This document shows positions 31,067 through 46,085 of a stretch of DNA of 64,000 nt, piece by piece. The first letter of the stretch is position 1; every line of letters begins with the position of its first letter. Source of the stretch: Tolypeutes matacus. Taxonomy: Eukaryota > Chordata > Mammalia > Cingulata > Chlamyphoridae. The DNA lies in NCBI GenBank assembly GCA_026826555.1, contig JAKSZT010053837.1, positions 1,784,891-1,848,890 of the forward strand, given 5' to 3'. The position numbers and the translations under genes were made by a program. The notes beneath the pieces were generated by a model. It searched no databases. It was not told where the DNA came from and saw only the letters and a list, made by a program, of their open reading frames with translations.

Positions 31067-33684
31067 TAAAACATATTCACATGCTTACATATAGTAAAAA
31101 AGGGCAAAATTCAGGTATTTAAGTCAATTATCTTGAATATTTCTCTAAAACTGAAAGTATAACCAATTTTAATAAGCACCAAATGTGATAAACTCACGAA
31201 GATTCAAAAGCAATACTTGTCATATAACCAGAAGGACTTTATCTAATAGATGATTATAATTTAAGAAGGAATTAATCTTATAAACAACAGTAAGAAAAAT
31301 CATCATTAACAGATCCTTGTATGTTTTAACGGACTTTCACAATACACAGGCTAAAGATGCCAGACAAAGAAATTCCTTTAAAAAAGAAATCTGAATACTT
31401 GGCAAACAAATTTCCTTATTAGGGTATTGATAAAATAGAGGAAGCTGTCATCATAGGAATATGTAGCCCTGCAATTTCAGGCTTAAAATATGAAATAGAA
31501 CATTCACCAAATGCCAAGTTTTCAGTGCTCACCATACATAATAATACCTTCTTTATTCAAAATTTCTTGGTACGAAGATTCTAATAATCTCCATTTCTGT
31601 TTCCCAACACAGTTGTGCCAAGTGTAATTACATTTGGACAGAACTACCTAGGGACATTGTTTTCTCTAAAGTAGGGAAATTTACAATTAAAGAGATTAAC
31701 AACAAGTCCACATCCCCTTACCTAGAACTACCAGGTATTGCTGCATTTGTCAGAAATGAAAGGGAGAAAAATATAAATTTAAAATGAGAGAATAAATTGT
31801 GAGAAAAATTTTTGCTATATTATTTTCAGTAAAACCAGTGATTTGAAAAAAATTAATTTTTGTCAGTAAGTTAAGTTGATATGTAATGGGAAAAACATCT
31901 CAAATAAGAAAATACAAACTAATAATATTTTTACTTTACAGTATGGCAAGAAAATGCTTTAAACTTATAAATTACTAAACATATGTCTTTGCTATTGATA
32001 AGCAGTATTGCAAGCCCTAAGTGCACAAGACATTTTCATCAATGAAATCTGACAAAGAAAAATGAGAATTTGTTTAGATACAATCTGCTTCTGCCTACTG
32101 TAGGCCGTCACACAAAACAGAAATAAGGCTTTTTGATGTTTCTCCTCCTTGGAAGATGGAAATTATCCTCTCTGTGGATGCTTTCAGGAGGTCCCACAAC
32201 ACTAGAGTAAAAACTGGTAGGGAGAAAGAGAACAGTACAAACAAGTAAACTAGAAAGCTTCTTTGTAAAAGACAGTGAAACCATTCCAGCATAATGAACC
32301 ATAAATGAGTACCAGCAAGCACATTTTAAAGAAGACCTCCAGATGAGTGGCCACTAACAGCTCTGACAAGTAGGACAACACATCCTTACTAGCAAACATA
32401 TCCTTATAGAAACATTCTATATTACAGCAGTAGTCATTCCCACAACCACCATCATTTTTTTTTAAGGTGACATCATGAGCAATGCCCTGTGTCCTGTTCC
32501 TCTTTCCAGAAGCTGGTTATATACCTGAGGTAAACCTATTGGTTCTGTTTTCCAACCCTGTACAATAAAACTTGAATCTGAAACCCAGAGCTCCCCAATC
32601 CTTTTACCTGGTTTCCCTAATCCTTAGACCCAGTGTCCCATTATAGCCAGCATCTGGTCATATCACCACTTACAAAAAGGAAATGAGAAGTTGATCTAAA
32701 GAATCTCCATTGAGGGAACAGATAACAAAGCTGAAAGAACATTCTGAGCCCTTCCCATCAGAACACAACACTTTACTATGTCTTACATTGTTACATAATC
32801 ATCATTTACCAATTAACTATTTTCTTCCCAAATATACAATGAACACATATAGGGACTTTAATGCCAAATAAACTTCAAGTCTTCCAAAAGAGAACAGTGC
32901 TGTCACAATCATAATCTGACATGCATAATATCAAGTAAGGCGAGATAAAAAAGTAAAAATAAAAATAAAGAAGTGGTGGTGTCAGCTGCTCCAATTATCA
33001 CTACCAGTCTCAGAAAGGCAGACTAACAGTTCTTCCCAAATCATGCAAGATTAATTGAGATGAAGGGCTGTGCTCTCTCCTTGATTTGCCACATACCAGC
33101 AATTTTACACAGCATCACAAGTAAAAACGGAAGAAGTAACAATTCCTACTCCCCCTATTTCCAAGAAATGGCATACGAAACAGAAACAGCAAAAGCATTT
33201 ATGCCTAACTAGAGAAATTTCATCAGAATCTCCAAGGAAAGAATAAACAGGGGTCTTTTGTATAAAGTTTAAAAACTTGGAGGTGATTCTGATCCACACA
33301 TGCAACCCATCCTTCCCCTGCCCCTTTCTACTCTTAGTGCCACAGCCATAATGCATGTGTGAAAGTGGTTGAAACAGATTTATCATTAGTACAAGTTCTG
33401 ACAATGACTTATATCACTAACACCAAAAAGTCTTGCAAAATGAAGAGCAAGAATAAATAGCAGTTATATACCAGTAAACTTGGGAAGTAGAGAGATGGAT
33501 ATGAACAGCAGGCTTAAGGATGCTGGTACTACTCAGGGAGCAAGCAAGTGAGGAAGCAAATGACACCAATTCATACACATGAACAGCTCAAGAAGACAGA
33601 ACAAAAAGTACAGAAGGAAAACTCATTTTAAGATCTACTGCACTCACTGCAATCTAAGAAAATAAATCCTGTTCAATCCATATT

Positions 33685-33865
33685 ATAGGGAAGCGACTGT
33701 GGCTCAATCAGTAGGGCTCCCGTTTACCATATGGGAGGCCCCGGGTTCGGTTCCCGGGGCCTCCTGGTGAAGGCAAGCCCGCCCGCATGGCGTGGTTAGC
33801 TGACCCAGCGAGCACAAGCAGCAAGGGGGGGATAAATGAATAAATAAATAAAATCTAAAAAAAAA
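33685..33865 (+). mobile_element. DAS-III-like SINE
   Basis: Complete copy with a perfect 12-bp hairpin around TTCGGTT and the AGCACAAGCAGCAAGG block before the AAATAAAT tail. The target-site duplication AATCCATATT is at 33675-33684 and 33866-33875. Confidence 0.95.
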
Positions 33866-34479
33866 AATCCATATTTTATGTTGTTATACAATGTCTCTTC
33901 ATTTTTATTCCTGAACACTCTCCCTCAGAACCTCGAATAAATTCTCATTTCTTTATCTGAATCCTTCCTGAACTATTTGTGATTCTGAATACATTTCTCT
34001 ATTTAATATGTTAAAATTGATCTGAAGTGGGGGAAATAAGGCTTGAAAAATTGCCAGATTTTTTTCAAACTAACCAGTCATAGTGAGCTAAAAAAGGCAA
34101 GACCAAATATGGAACTTTAAAAAATTCCTACACAATAATAAATCAAATACTCTTCCTTTATGGATATCATATTGCTTCAGGCATTCTTCTCCTAGGACTC
34201 CTGGGCTTTAAACAGTTTTCCAGGAGAAGTAATACCTTCATACTCAAGTACAGTCCATGGCTGATGAACAATACAAAACAGTTAATAGTTGGGATTAGGT
34301 GGACAATCTGTAATCAAGCAGACCTAAATGAAGCTAACAGCCTGTTTGAAAAGTAAACCCATAATCTTTATCTCATTAAGCAATGCACTCTAGTTATTAA
34401 AGATGTAAATAATAACTTGAATTTTTAAAAACACCAACAATAAGGAGAGAATTTATATAGTCAAGACTATGCAAAATTA

Positions 34480-35962
<1,483 letters not shown>

Positions 35963-36089
35963 TTAGTCACACTAAATAAAGAATACAGAATCTCTTCAGG
36001 AAATGGAAAATAAATTAGTACAAAATAATACTAAGACCATTTAGTGTAGAAAGTAATACGGTGAAATAGGGAACGTCCACTATAAGGTC

Positions 36090-37605
36090 AAGCTCTATAA
36101 GGGCTGAGCTCAACAAATCCAAGTTTTGATCAACTCTGTGGTTTCATTCATTACACAGCCCCTGAGATTACTAGCGGCTATTTCAAGATACAATTAGAGT
36201 TCTGCTACATTCTCCAATAGGACAGCAAGAATCCCCCAAGTACACGGATGGTACCTAGTGAAGGACGGACAATTACACCAGGCCCTTGAAACTGATGATT
36301 ATACTTATGAGCCTTTCCTTTTGAAACTGAAACTTAGCCTAGTATTATTTGTTACCTAACAGTTACCTCCTGAGGCCCTCCTTGTTGCTCAAATGTGGAC
36401 TCTCTCTATGCCAAACTCAGCATATAACCACACTACCTTCCCCCTGCATCCCCACCCCACCCCCCGGCGTGGGACATGACTCCCAGGGATAAGCCTCCCT
36501 CGCACCAAGGGATTATTACCAAGTGCCAACTAGTAATGCACCTGGAAAAAGACCTTGACCGAAAGGGGGAAATGGTAAATACAAAAGAGTTTTTATGGCT
36601 AAGAGATTTCAAAGCACATCTCAGCAGGATCTCAATGACTGCACAGTAAATAGTGCCTCAAATAGCAGGGCTCCTGAGGGCTCTGGAGACATCCAAACAC
36701 TATAGGCAAGTCAGACAGCTAAGGAGTTTGGTTCTCTGCCAGTGGGCCTTACCTTGGAATTTATGCTCCCAGTGTGAAGAGTTGGACTCATTTGTGGTTT
36801 CCCTACACATGGATCTTCTGCCCCTTCTATTTGAACCTATAGTTAGTACTGTACTTGATAGGTTTATGTCCAAGAGACTTAAATATTTGGTCCACCCATG
36901 TGCCAGTTGGGCCCTAAATCTCAGCAGAGTTTTAATACCTACTCTCCAGTTCATTGGACTCACTCAGGACAACTAATAAGGTGATGATGATGGACAACGC
37001 CCATCCCAAGGAATAGAGAGAGTCTGCAACTGCAAGCAAGATAGTTCCATCCATCTGCCCCATGGGCTCTAAGGCCCCTCTCAATTAGAGGCAGAGTAGG
37101 CATCACCATCCCAAAATCCTCAGGATTAGGGAATGAACAATGGACTAAAGCAGACTTACTATTATTCTACTATAGACTTACTGTTATCTAGCAATGGAAG
37201 AACTTGTATCATTGATATAAAGGCAGTGGTCATCAGAGGCTCTGAGGGGAGGGACAGCGAAAAATAGGTGTAATATGGGGGCATTTTGGGGACATTGGAA
37301 TTGTCCTGTATGATGTTACAATGACAGATATAGGCCTTTATATATTTTGTCATAACTTACAAAATTGCATGGGACAGAGTATAAGCTATAACGTAAACTA
37401 TAATCCACAGTTAGTGGCAATGTTTCATTATGTGTTCATCAATTGTGACTAATGTATCACACTAATGAAGGAGGTTGTTAATGTGGGAAAGTGTGGGAGG
37501 AGGAGGGAGATGTGCATTGGGAATCCCCTATATTTTTTTCCCTATATTTTTATGTAACATTTATGTAATCTAAAATTTCTTTAAAATAAATAATTTTTTA
37601 AGAGT
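36090..37605 (+). mobile_element. Xenarthran LINE 3' region (probably L1)
   Basis: A long ordered block: CCCTGAGATTACTAG, GGACGGACAATTACACCAGG, GTGGGACATGACTCCCAGGG, CACCAAGGGATTATTACC, CAGGACAACTAATAAGGTGA, ATTGATATAAAGGCAGTGG, TGTGGGAAAGTGTGGGAGG and an A-rich end after GTAATCTAAAATTTC. I associate it with LINE 3' regions abundant in Xenarthra. Shorter pieces of the same family lie at 2990-3170 and 5580-5900. No intact coding frame is present. Confidence 0.55.
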
Positions 37606-37679
37606 ACAATGAATGGCTAAGAAACTAAGTAGCTGAGTAGAGGCACAACCTACAGATTCCTTGTTCAAGAAGTATTTTT

Positions 37680-37862
37680 AAAAGGTAAAAAAAAAACAAA
37701 AACCTACTGTGAAGATCTTGATGAGAGTGTTCTAAAATTAGACTATGGTCATGGTTGCACAGCTCTGTAAATTTACTAAAAATTACTGAACTGTATACTT
37801 AAAATGGGTGGATTTTATTGTATATAAATTATACATCAACAAAGCTGTTTCATAAAAAAGGA
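37680..37862 (+). mobile_element. Old L1 3' end
   Basis: CTATGGTCATGGTTGCACAG, GAACTGTATACTTAAAATGG and TATAAATTATACATCAAC are classical old L1 3' UTR phrases. Confidence 0.65.
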
Positions 37863-37924
37863 AGAGATAATTAAAAACAAAGGAAGCTATGGAGAAGGAA
37901 ACAGCAGCAGTGGAGAGAGAAAAA

Positions 37925-38112
37925 CAGGTAAACATAATACAGTGGTTAAGAATAAGAGTTGGGGATCCATACGAACTGGATTCAAATAGCTATAGAAATT
38001 TAAGCAGAACACCTACTCTCTCTAAGCCTGATTTCCTCATCAATACCTCATAGGAGTAAAGGAAGTAACTCAAGAAGGTGTCCAGCATATAAGTCTTCAA
38101 TAAATCTTAGGT
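37925..38112 (+). repeat. MIR-like fragment
   Basis: ACAGTGGTTAAGAATAAGAG, GACTTGG-like core lost, TAAGCCTGATTTCCTCATC and TCTTCAATAAATCTTAG follow MIR order on the plus strand. Confidence 0.6.
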
Positions 38113-38118
38113 AATGTA

Positions 38119-38149
38119 TTACTATTATTATTATTATTATTATTATTAG
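38119..38149. repeat. (ATT)n microsatellite
   Basis: About ten uninterrupted ATT/TTA units directly after the MIR-like 3' end. Confidence 0.9.
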
Positions 38150-39797
38150 ACAATAAATCTTTCAAATTTTCACTTCACTGATTTTTACATCAGATTTAGG
38201 AAACATTTTGAACTCCAATTAGGATTCAATGAAAATATAGCTGAGAATAAGGATATTAAGCTAAAGGTTTTAATGTCCAAGTAAATCAAAAGCAAAAAAG
38301 CATCCAAACTATAAGAGGCTAATAAAAGATAGCAAGCAGACTGCCAACTGGAAGAACAAACTCAAGGTTCCTAATCCAAGAAATGAGTCCAAAAGAAAAG
38401 ACTGGCGTATAAACTTCAAGCATAAATCTGGAATTATAGTGGACAAAACTGAGAAGAAGAGTGAAATCTCTCAACATTATCTTTTCACTCTAGGACTAAT
38501 TATAAATGGACTACAGCCCAAAATGCCACATCAGGTACCAAGTAGGAATCACTTTGTATAATTCACTGACTCTCCTAACTTCCAAGAAGGAGCTAGACTA
38601 AAACTTTACAAAGAAGTTATAGAAAGTGAGCTGTTAATTTGAGCAAGGTGATCAAAACAAAATAGCTAAATCCTGTTTAAATAGTTTAACAATTTAAATA
38701 GTTAAATAGTCAAATACATATCTGAAATTCATAATACTGGATTTGTACTGCTCTAAAGGAGTAGACAGACCAACATTAATAAAAAATAAAAGCTGTTTTA
38801 AAAATCAACTACAAGAACAACAACAAAAATCAACTACATTTTTAAACAAAAAAAGCAACATTACAAAAACATTTTGTTTTAAATGGAACCAAATTATTGT
38901 TTGCCATGGTAACTGACAAGTTAGCCAGCCTCACCTTTGACTATGAGGATAATTTATCAATGCCAAGTCACGACAAACATCCTGTATGTGGACTCAGTTC
39001 CATCACTGACTCTCTAATCCCCTTGCCAGGAACTTCCTAATACGCTCCTAAATAAAGGCTTCTCCTTTTCAGAGTTAGAGGAAGAAGCCTCTGCTAAATA
39101 TAACAAATTTCTTATTGGGTCTTACTGGTGGCTAGAAAGCAAGATGGTGATCTGCAGTAAGAATGAAGAGTAACATTCTCACTAAGAAGAAAAAGAGAAG
39201 TACTGGTGTTCTCCCAAATCAGAAGGCCTTTGAAATGTCCTAAATCAGTATATTTCTCCAAACTATACTCTCTGCATAGGAAATTAAGAGAGTGAAAAGG
39301 AGAGTGTAGTTTGTAAGCATAAAAAGAAGTTTTAAACAGTATAATATGGAATTCTTTACTACTTCTAAAAACACTTCCCTGTTATTAAAAGGTAATTTAA
39401 AATATATACTTCAAGAATTTTTTAGAAAATATATCTATCCCATGATATTCCTTGGAACTAAAAGTTTGATAAACAATTTTTTTTTCCTTGCCAGTGGTTC
39501 TTTATTTACCAGTGCTACCTACTGTTAAAAAATGTACTCTTTATGAAAGTAAAATTCATTTCCACAGGTAGCAATTCTGATATCAGTGATTATAAGATTT
39601 AATAGAGAAAAGAAACAAATGTTTTTTCAAAAACAGTATGTTACTTAAATTACTAAAATAGTTTATAAAACAGCATTCAAGTGATGCCATAAAACACAAA
39701 ACACTCCCTTTATAAAACCATTTGTGAAGACTGAGATTGACCTGTCTCCCAAAGCACTGTTACTTAATAAATCATATAAATTCCCAATTGCTATCTA

Positions 39798-42020
<2,223 letters not shown>

Positions 42021-42174
42021 TCAACATTGCCATGTACGAATCCTGAGTAACATGTATCTTAAAGCCAAATACACCTATGAAAAACAATTCACACAGTAAA
42101 ATCAAATTTATTTTGATTGAAGCAGGCTAGTTTAGGGAATGGAAGATGACTGGCAGAAAAACACAGCCGTGAAA

Positions 42175-42556
42175 CATGTGGCCATGGAATTCCACCTGGA
42201 AATTCTCTGAGACAAAGACCCCCACCAGTAAGCTGCTAGAAGAACCCTTGAGAATTTTCCTTGATGTCTGGGATCAAGGAATAGCCCCAGATATTCTCAA
42301 GGGGCCTTATCATTGGGGTCCCTGGGGGAACTGACAGGTGGGGTAATCAATCAAAACAGCAAACAGCTGGGACCCCTCCCCCAAATATTAGCAAGTGGGA
42401 GGAATAATTAATGGTTTAAAAAGTAAGCCTCTTTTTTTCCTTTCTCTGCCTCAACCAGCCTGCAGGTATACCTATTATTTTCTCCTCTCATTTCCTTAAT
42501 AAACTACTGGCCTAACTAAACTGGCATGTTCTTAAATTCTTTTATGTAACATAGCC
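42175..42556 (+). mobile_element. Possible solo LTR
   Basis: It begins TGTGGCCATGG and ends TTATGTAACA (TG...CA). Between are a pyrimidine tract, CTTAATAAACTACTGG as a possible polyadenylation signal and a U5-like end. No target duplication was found and the family is unknown. If real, it is an old retroviral LTR with no genes. Confidence 0.35.
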
Positions 42557-43583
42557 AAGAACCTAGAGGGAATCCGGCAACAATGTCATGTTTCTTGCTA
42601 ATAAAACAAAGATCCCAACCAAGTTCTTCAAAACGGTCTCTACATGGGTAGCAGACTTCAAGTTCACTAAAACCCAGCAGACAGAGACAAGACCCAAGTG
42701 TTAGCACTGTTGTCAATTCCCACTCCTCAACCATCGTCCCCAAACTCAAATCTACCACCCATCCACATAATTCATTCCCTGAGAAGATGGAAACTCCGTA
42801 ACAAGAAAAGTCCCTGGGATCTCAGACAGCACTAGGAAGTTAACTTAAATCAGCAATAGGTTTTTGCCTTCTCGATGTGGAAGAACAAAATTCAAACCTC
42901 TTTCTTACATCACTTTTTATGAGTTTTGATAACTGACAATAAAAAGGCACTCAGGTAGAGTTCTTCTGGCAAATTCAAACCTAGCTCCAGACAAATATTA
43001 TTACTTAACTTCCACAAGTCAGGCAGCCAAAAATAAGTTGTAGCCTTGTAAGATGTGTTCATGAGACAAAGCAGACCCAAAATTTCACAAGTAACACATA
43101 CTATATAAAAAGAAAAGAGCAGGCCTGTTTAGTACACAGGGTAACAGAAGTTAGCAAAGTGTCATATAGAGTTACACAAGTAGTAAATACTCCTTAATAA
43201 ATTGTGTTTTGAATTTCAAAATAGTACTCAAGGAAATAAACACTTTGATATTTTCATAAACCCAAGATTTTCCCATTAGCCTAGCCTAGAAGAAGGTACA
43301 TTTCAACTGCGGGAGAAACAAAGAAAGAAAAAAGTAAGCTACTGAAGAGAAATAGAATATCACCTATTTTAGGGAAGGTGATTCAATTCTTAAGTCCTTG
43401 AGGTTACCTGAAGATCTCTAATATCTAAGACACTACCAGTATATTAAATTAAATTCAAGAGCAATGAGGTAATTTTTACCTAAGTAGAATTAGAATGTAA
43501 TTGCACATGGAATGGTCCTAGCTTTAAGTGTTATCAGTTCAAGCCAGATATTTAAAATATTAATTACAAGATAGCATGACTAG

Positions 43584-43778
43584 GGGAGCGGATGTGGCTC
43601 AAGTGGTTGAGTGCCTGCTTCCCACACGGGAGGTCCCAGGTTTGGCCTCCTTAAAACAAAAAAACAAATGAAAAATCCAACTCAGGGGGGAACTGGCTTC
43701 CCACATACAGGGTTCCCAGGTTCAATCCCTGGGCAGGGAATGGGAAAAGGGAAAAAGGAAAAGGAAAAAGGGGAAACG
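43584..43778 (+). mobile_element. DAS-type dimeric SINE, decayed
   Basis: First head GATGTGGCTCAAGTGGTTG. The second module has lost its A box (GGGGGGAACTGGCTTCCC) but keeps GGTTCAATCCC. The tail is a GGAAAA-rich simple repeat. The target duplication GATAGCATGACTAG at 43570-43583 and GATAGCATGCCTAG at 43779-43792 has one mismatch. Confidence 0.88.
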
Positions 43779-44364
43779 GATAGCATGCCTAGTTTACCAA
43801 ACAAACTTAGTATTTTGGAACCTCATACTTACTCTGTCAGCCCACAATCACCACAATTCACAATTTTCACCTCTCATTTTTCTTAATTCTCTCTTCCCTA
43901 TCATATTACTTTTCCCTCTCATTTCCCAAAAAGAACAGTAACAACGCCTACTCTTGAAATTTTCCTTTCGCTTTTTAAAGGGATGGCCTTATTAAGTTTA
44001 TTAAAGTTACTATGTTATTTATACGAACAATATCATAGTTTAAGTCCAATTTAAATAGGCCTCTTTCACACTGAAGTGTTCCAACACTCATATTGGTAAA
44101 ACACAAAGAGAATTCTGAGAAGCTGCCAAGAAACTGAAAAATAAAGGTTGGGGGAAAAAAAAAAACTCAGTTACTCGGCACTTCCTCAACCACCTCAAAG
44201 AACTGCAAAGTACATAACCAGATCGTTGGGGGAAAAAAGCCTTCTTAACCCTCTATATTTCATCAAATAAAAGTTAAAAGTTTACTCCCCAATGAATTAA
44301 AACTGGAGAATAAACCAATGTATAAAACAAAATCTCTCCCAAAAGCTATACTCATTTTATATAT

Positions 44365-44572
44365 TGATTAAAGGCATAGGATTAGAATCAGAGCAGAGCT
44401 CTAATCCCTGCTATGACACTACTTTGATCATGTCTGCAAGCTTTGGTTTCCTCATCTATAAATGGAGGATAATAATTTACCCTCATTTAGTTGTAAAGAA
44501 GATTAAATTAAATAGCAGGTGCAAAAAAGCATTTAGCACTATGTTTGGTACTTAGTAAAATCTTCATAAATA
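44365..44572 (+). repeat. MIR-like fragment
   Basis: AGCTCTAATCCCTGCTATGA, GGTTTCCTCATCTATAAATG, GAGGATAATAATTTACCCTC and GGTACTTAGTAAAATCTTC are in MIR order on the plus strand. Confidence 0.7.
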
Positions 44573-45099
44573 TATCCAACTTTAGGATACACATTTTTAG
44601 TATTTTAATATTTCTGATATGGGGGCGTATTTAACAACTGAAGGAAACATTTCATGTGGTAGTTTTTAGATCAATAACCCCCCCAAAATCAATAGCTTAT
44701 TAGAATCAAGTAAATACTATACTAATACGTTTTCACACCTTCCTTAATCTCTTTCCCCTGCAAGCCAAAGCATTTGTTTCTTCCTCTGTGCTCTTATAAT
44801 AGCTACTAAACTGTTTTATAAGTGTAAATTTACCCAACAAAGACTCCTTTTTTGAGAGTAAGGATTCTGGCTTATATATATTCCCAGGATCTCACAAAAT
44901 GTTATGTGTACAAATCAGGTACACTTATTAAACATTCACTGAATGCTTGATAAAATTAAATGTCAAAAGAAAAAGAAAAAAAAATTAAATGTTATATGTG
45001 AAAAATATGCAATTAACAGAGCTGAACAAAAAACAGCCAAGAAGGCTACCACTCATTCCTGCCATATTTTTTGTTCTTTTACTGATTTGTCCAGCCAAT

Positions 45100-45685
45100 T
45101 GGTGACGTGTTCCTGAAAGTGGAGATAATCCTACTTAGTCTTGACCTTTCTTCTCTCTTGTTGGGATTACCAAGTAGGCCCATCTCCTGGCTACCCCCTG
45201 GAAAGACACATCAAGGAGAATTTGATCATAGCTACCAAGAGCAAAAGTGGAAGTTAAACCAGAGCCAAGATCTTCAGTAGTATGCCTCAACAATAACAGG
45301 ATATCTAATATGGAGACCATAGGAAAGAGGGTAAGACTCCCACTGATATTTTGATTTAATGTTAACAATTTCGGTCATTTCCCGCCTGTAGCTGTTATCT
45401 TCTGCAGCTTACTGATAAAGCTCACCCCCTACCTATCCCAAATACATAAGCTCTCTTGCTACCTCTTTCAAATTCCCTACCTGGCAGGCATTCCTTTCAA
45501 ATTCTGTGCCAGCTGGACTTATCCTTCACATTCTGTTTCTGGACCTCCTCCCAGAAAGTTGTCCTCCACCCCTTGTCTCAGAATTCTCCCCACCATGAGT
45601 AATAAATCTTTCTTTGATCATGCCAAAGAACTACTGTCATGAATTTTGACATTTGAAGCTAATCCTGGAAGGGAACTTCTCCATA
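45100..45685 (+). mobile_element. Possible LTR-like repeat
   Basis: Pyrimidine-rich sequence with CATGAGTAATAAATCTTTC and TTTGATCATGCCAAAGAAC resembles an LTR polyadenylation and U5 zone. Boundaries and target duplication are not defined, and no retroviral gene is seen beside it. Confidence 0.35.
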
Positions 45686-45886
45686 TCTCTTGTCCAGGAC
45701 ACCTAGGAAAATGACAGTGGTGGCAGCACAATTTTTCAAATTCTCTACAAATTCCAAACATGAAAAAAGAGAGCGCAACTAGGTAACAAACCCTAACCCC
45801 ATGGACAACATTCACAACACATATCTAGGTGAAAAGGAATTTCCACAAACCCAAGATACAAAAAAGGTACAAAAACCAATAGCCAT

Positions 45887-46069
45887 GGGAGGCGGCTGTG
45901 GCTCAATCAGTAGGGCTCCCGTTTACCATATGGGAGGCCCCGGGTTCGGTTCCCGGGGCCTCCTGGTGAGGGCAGGCCCGCCCGCACGGCATGGTTGGCT
46001 GACCCGGCGAGCGCAAGCAGCAAGGGGGGGGGATAGATGAATAAATAAATAAAATCTTTAAAAAAAAAA
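45887..46069 (+). mobile_element. DAS-III-like SINE
   Basis: Complete copy with a perfect 12-bp T-loop hairpin. The 16-base target duplication AAAAACCAATAGCCAT is at 45871-45886 and 46070-46085. Confidence 0.96.
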
Positions 46070-46085
46070 AAAAACCAATAGCCAT

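Noticed and set aside
33105..33404. 99-codon minus-strand frame in intron 7
   Set aside because: No family resemblance, no splice context, cysteine/phenylalanine-rich run from AT-rich DNA; likely chance.
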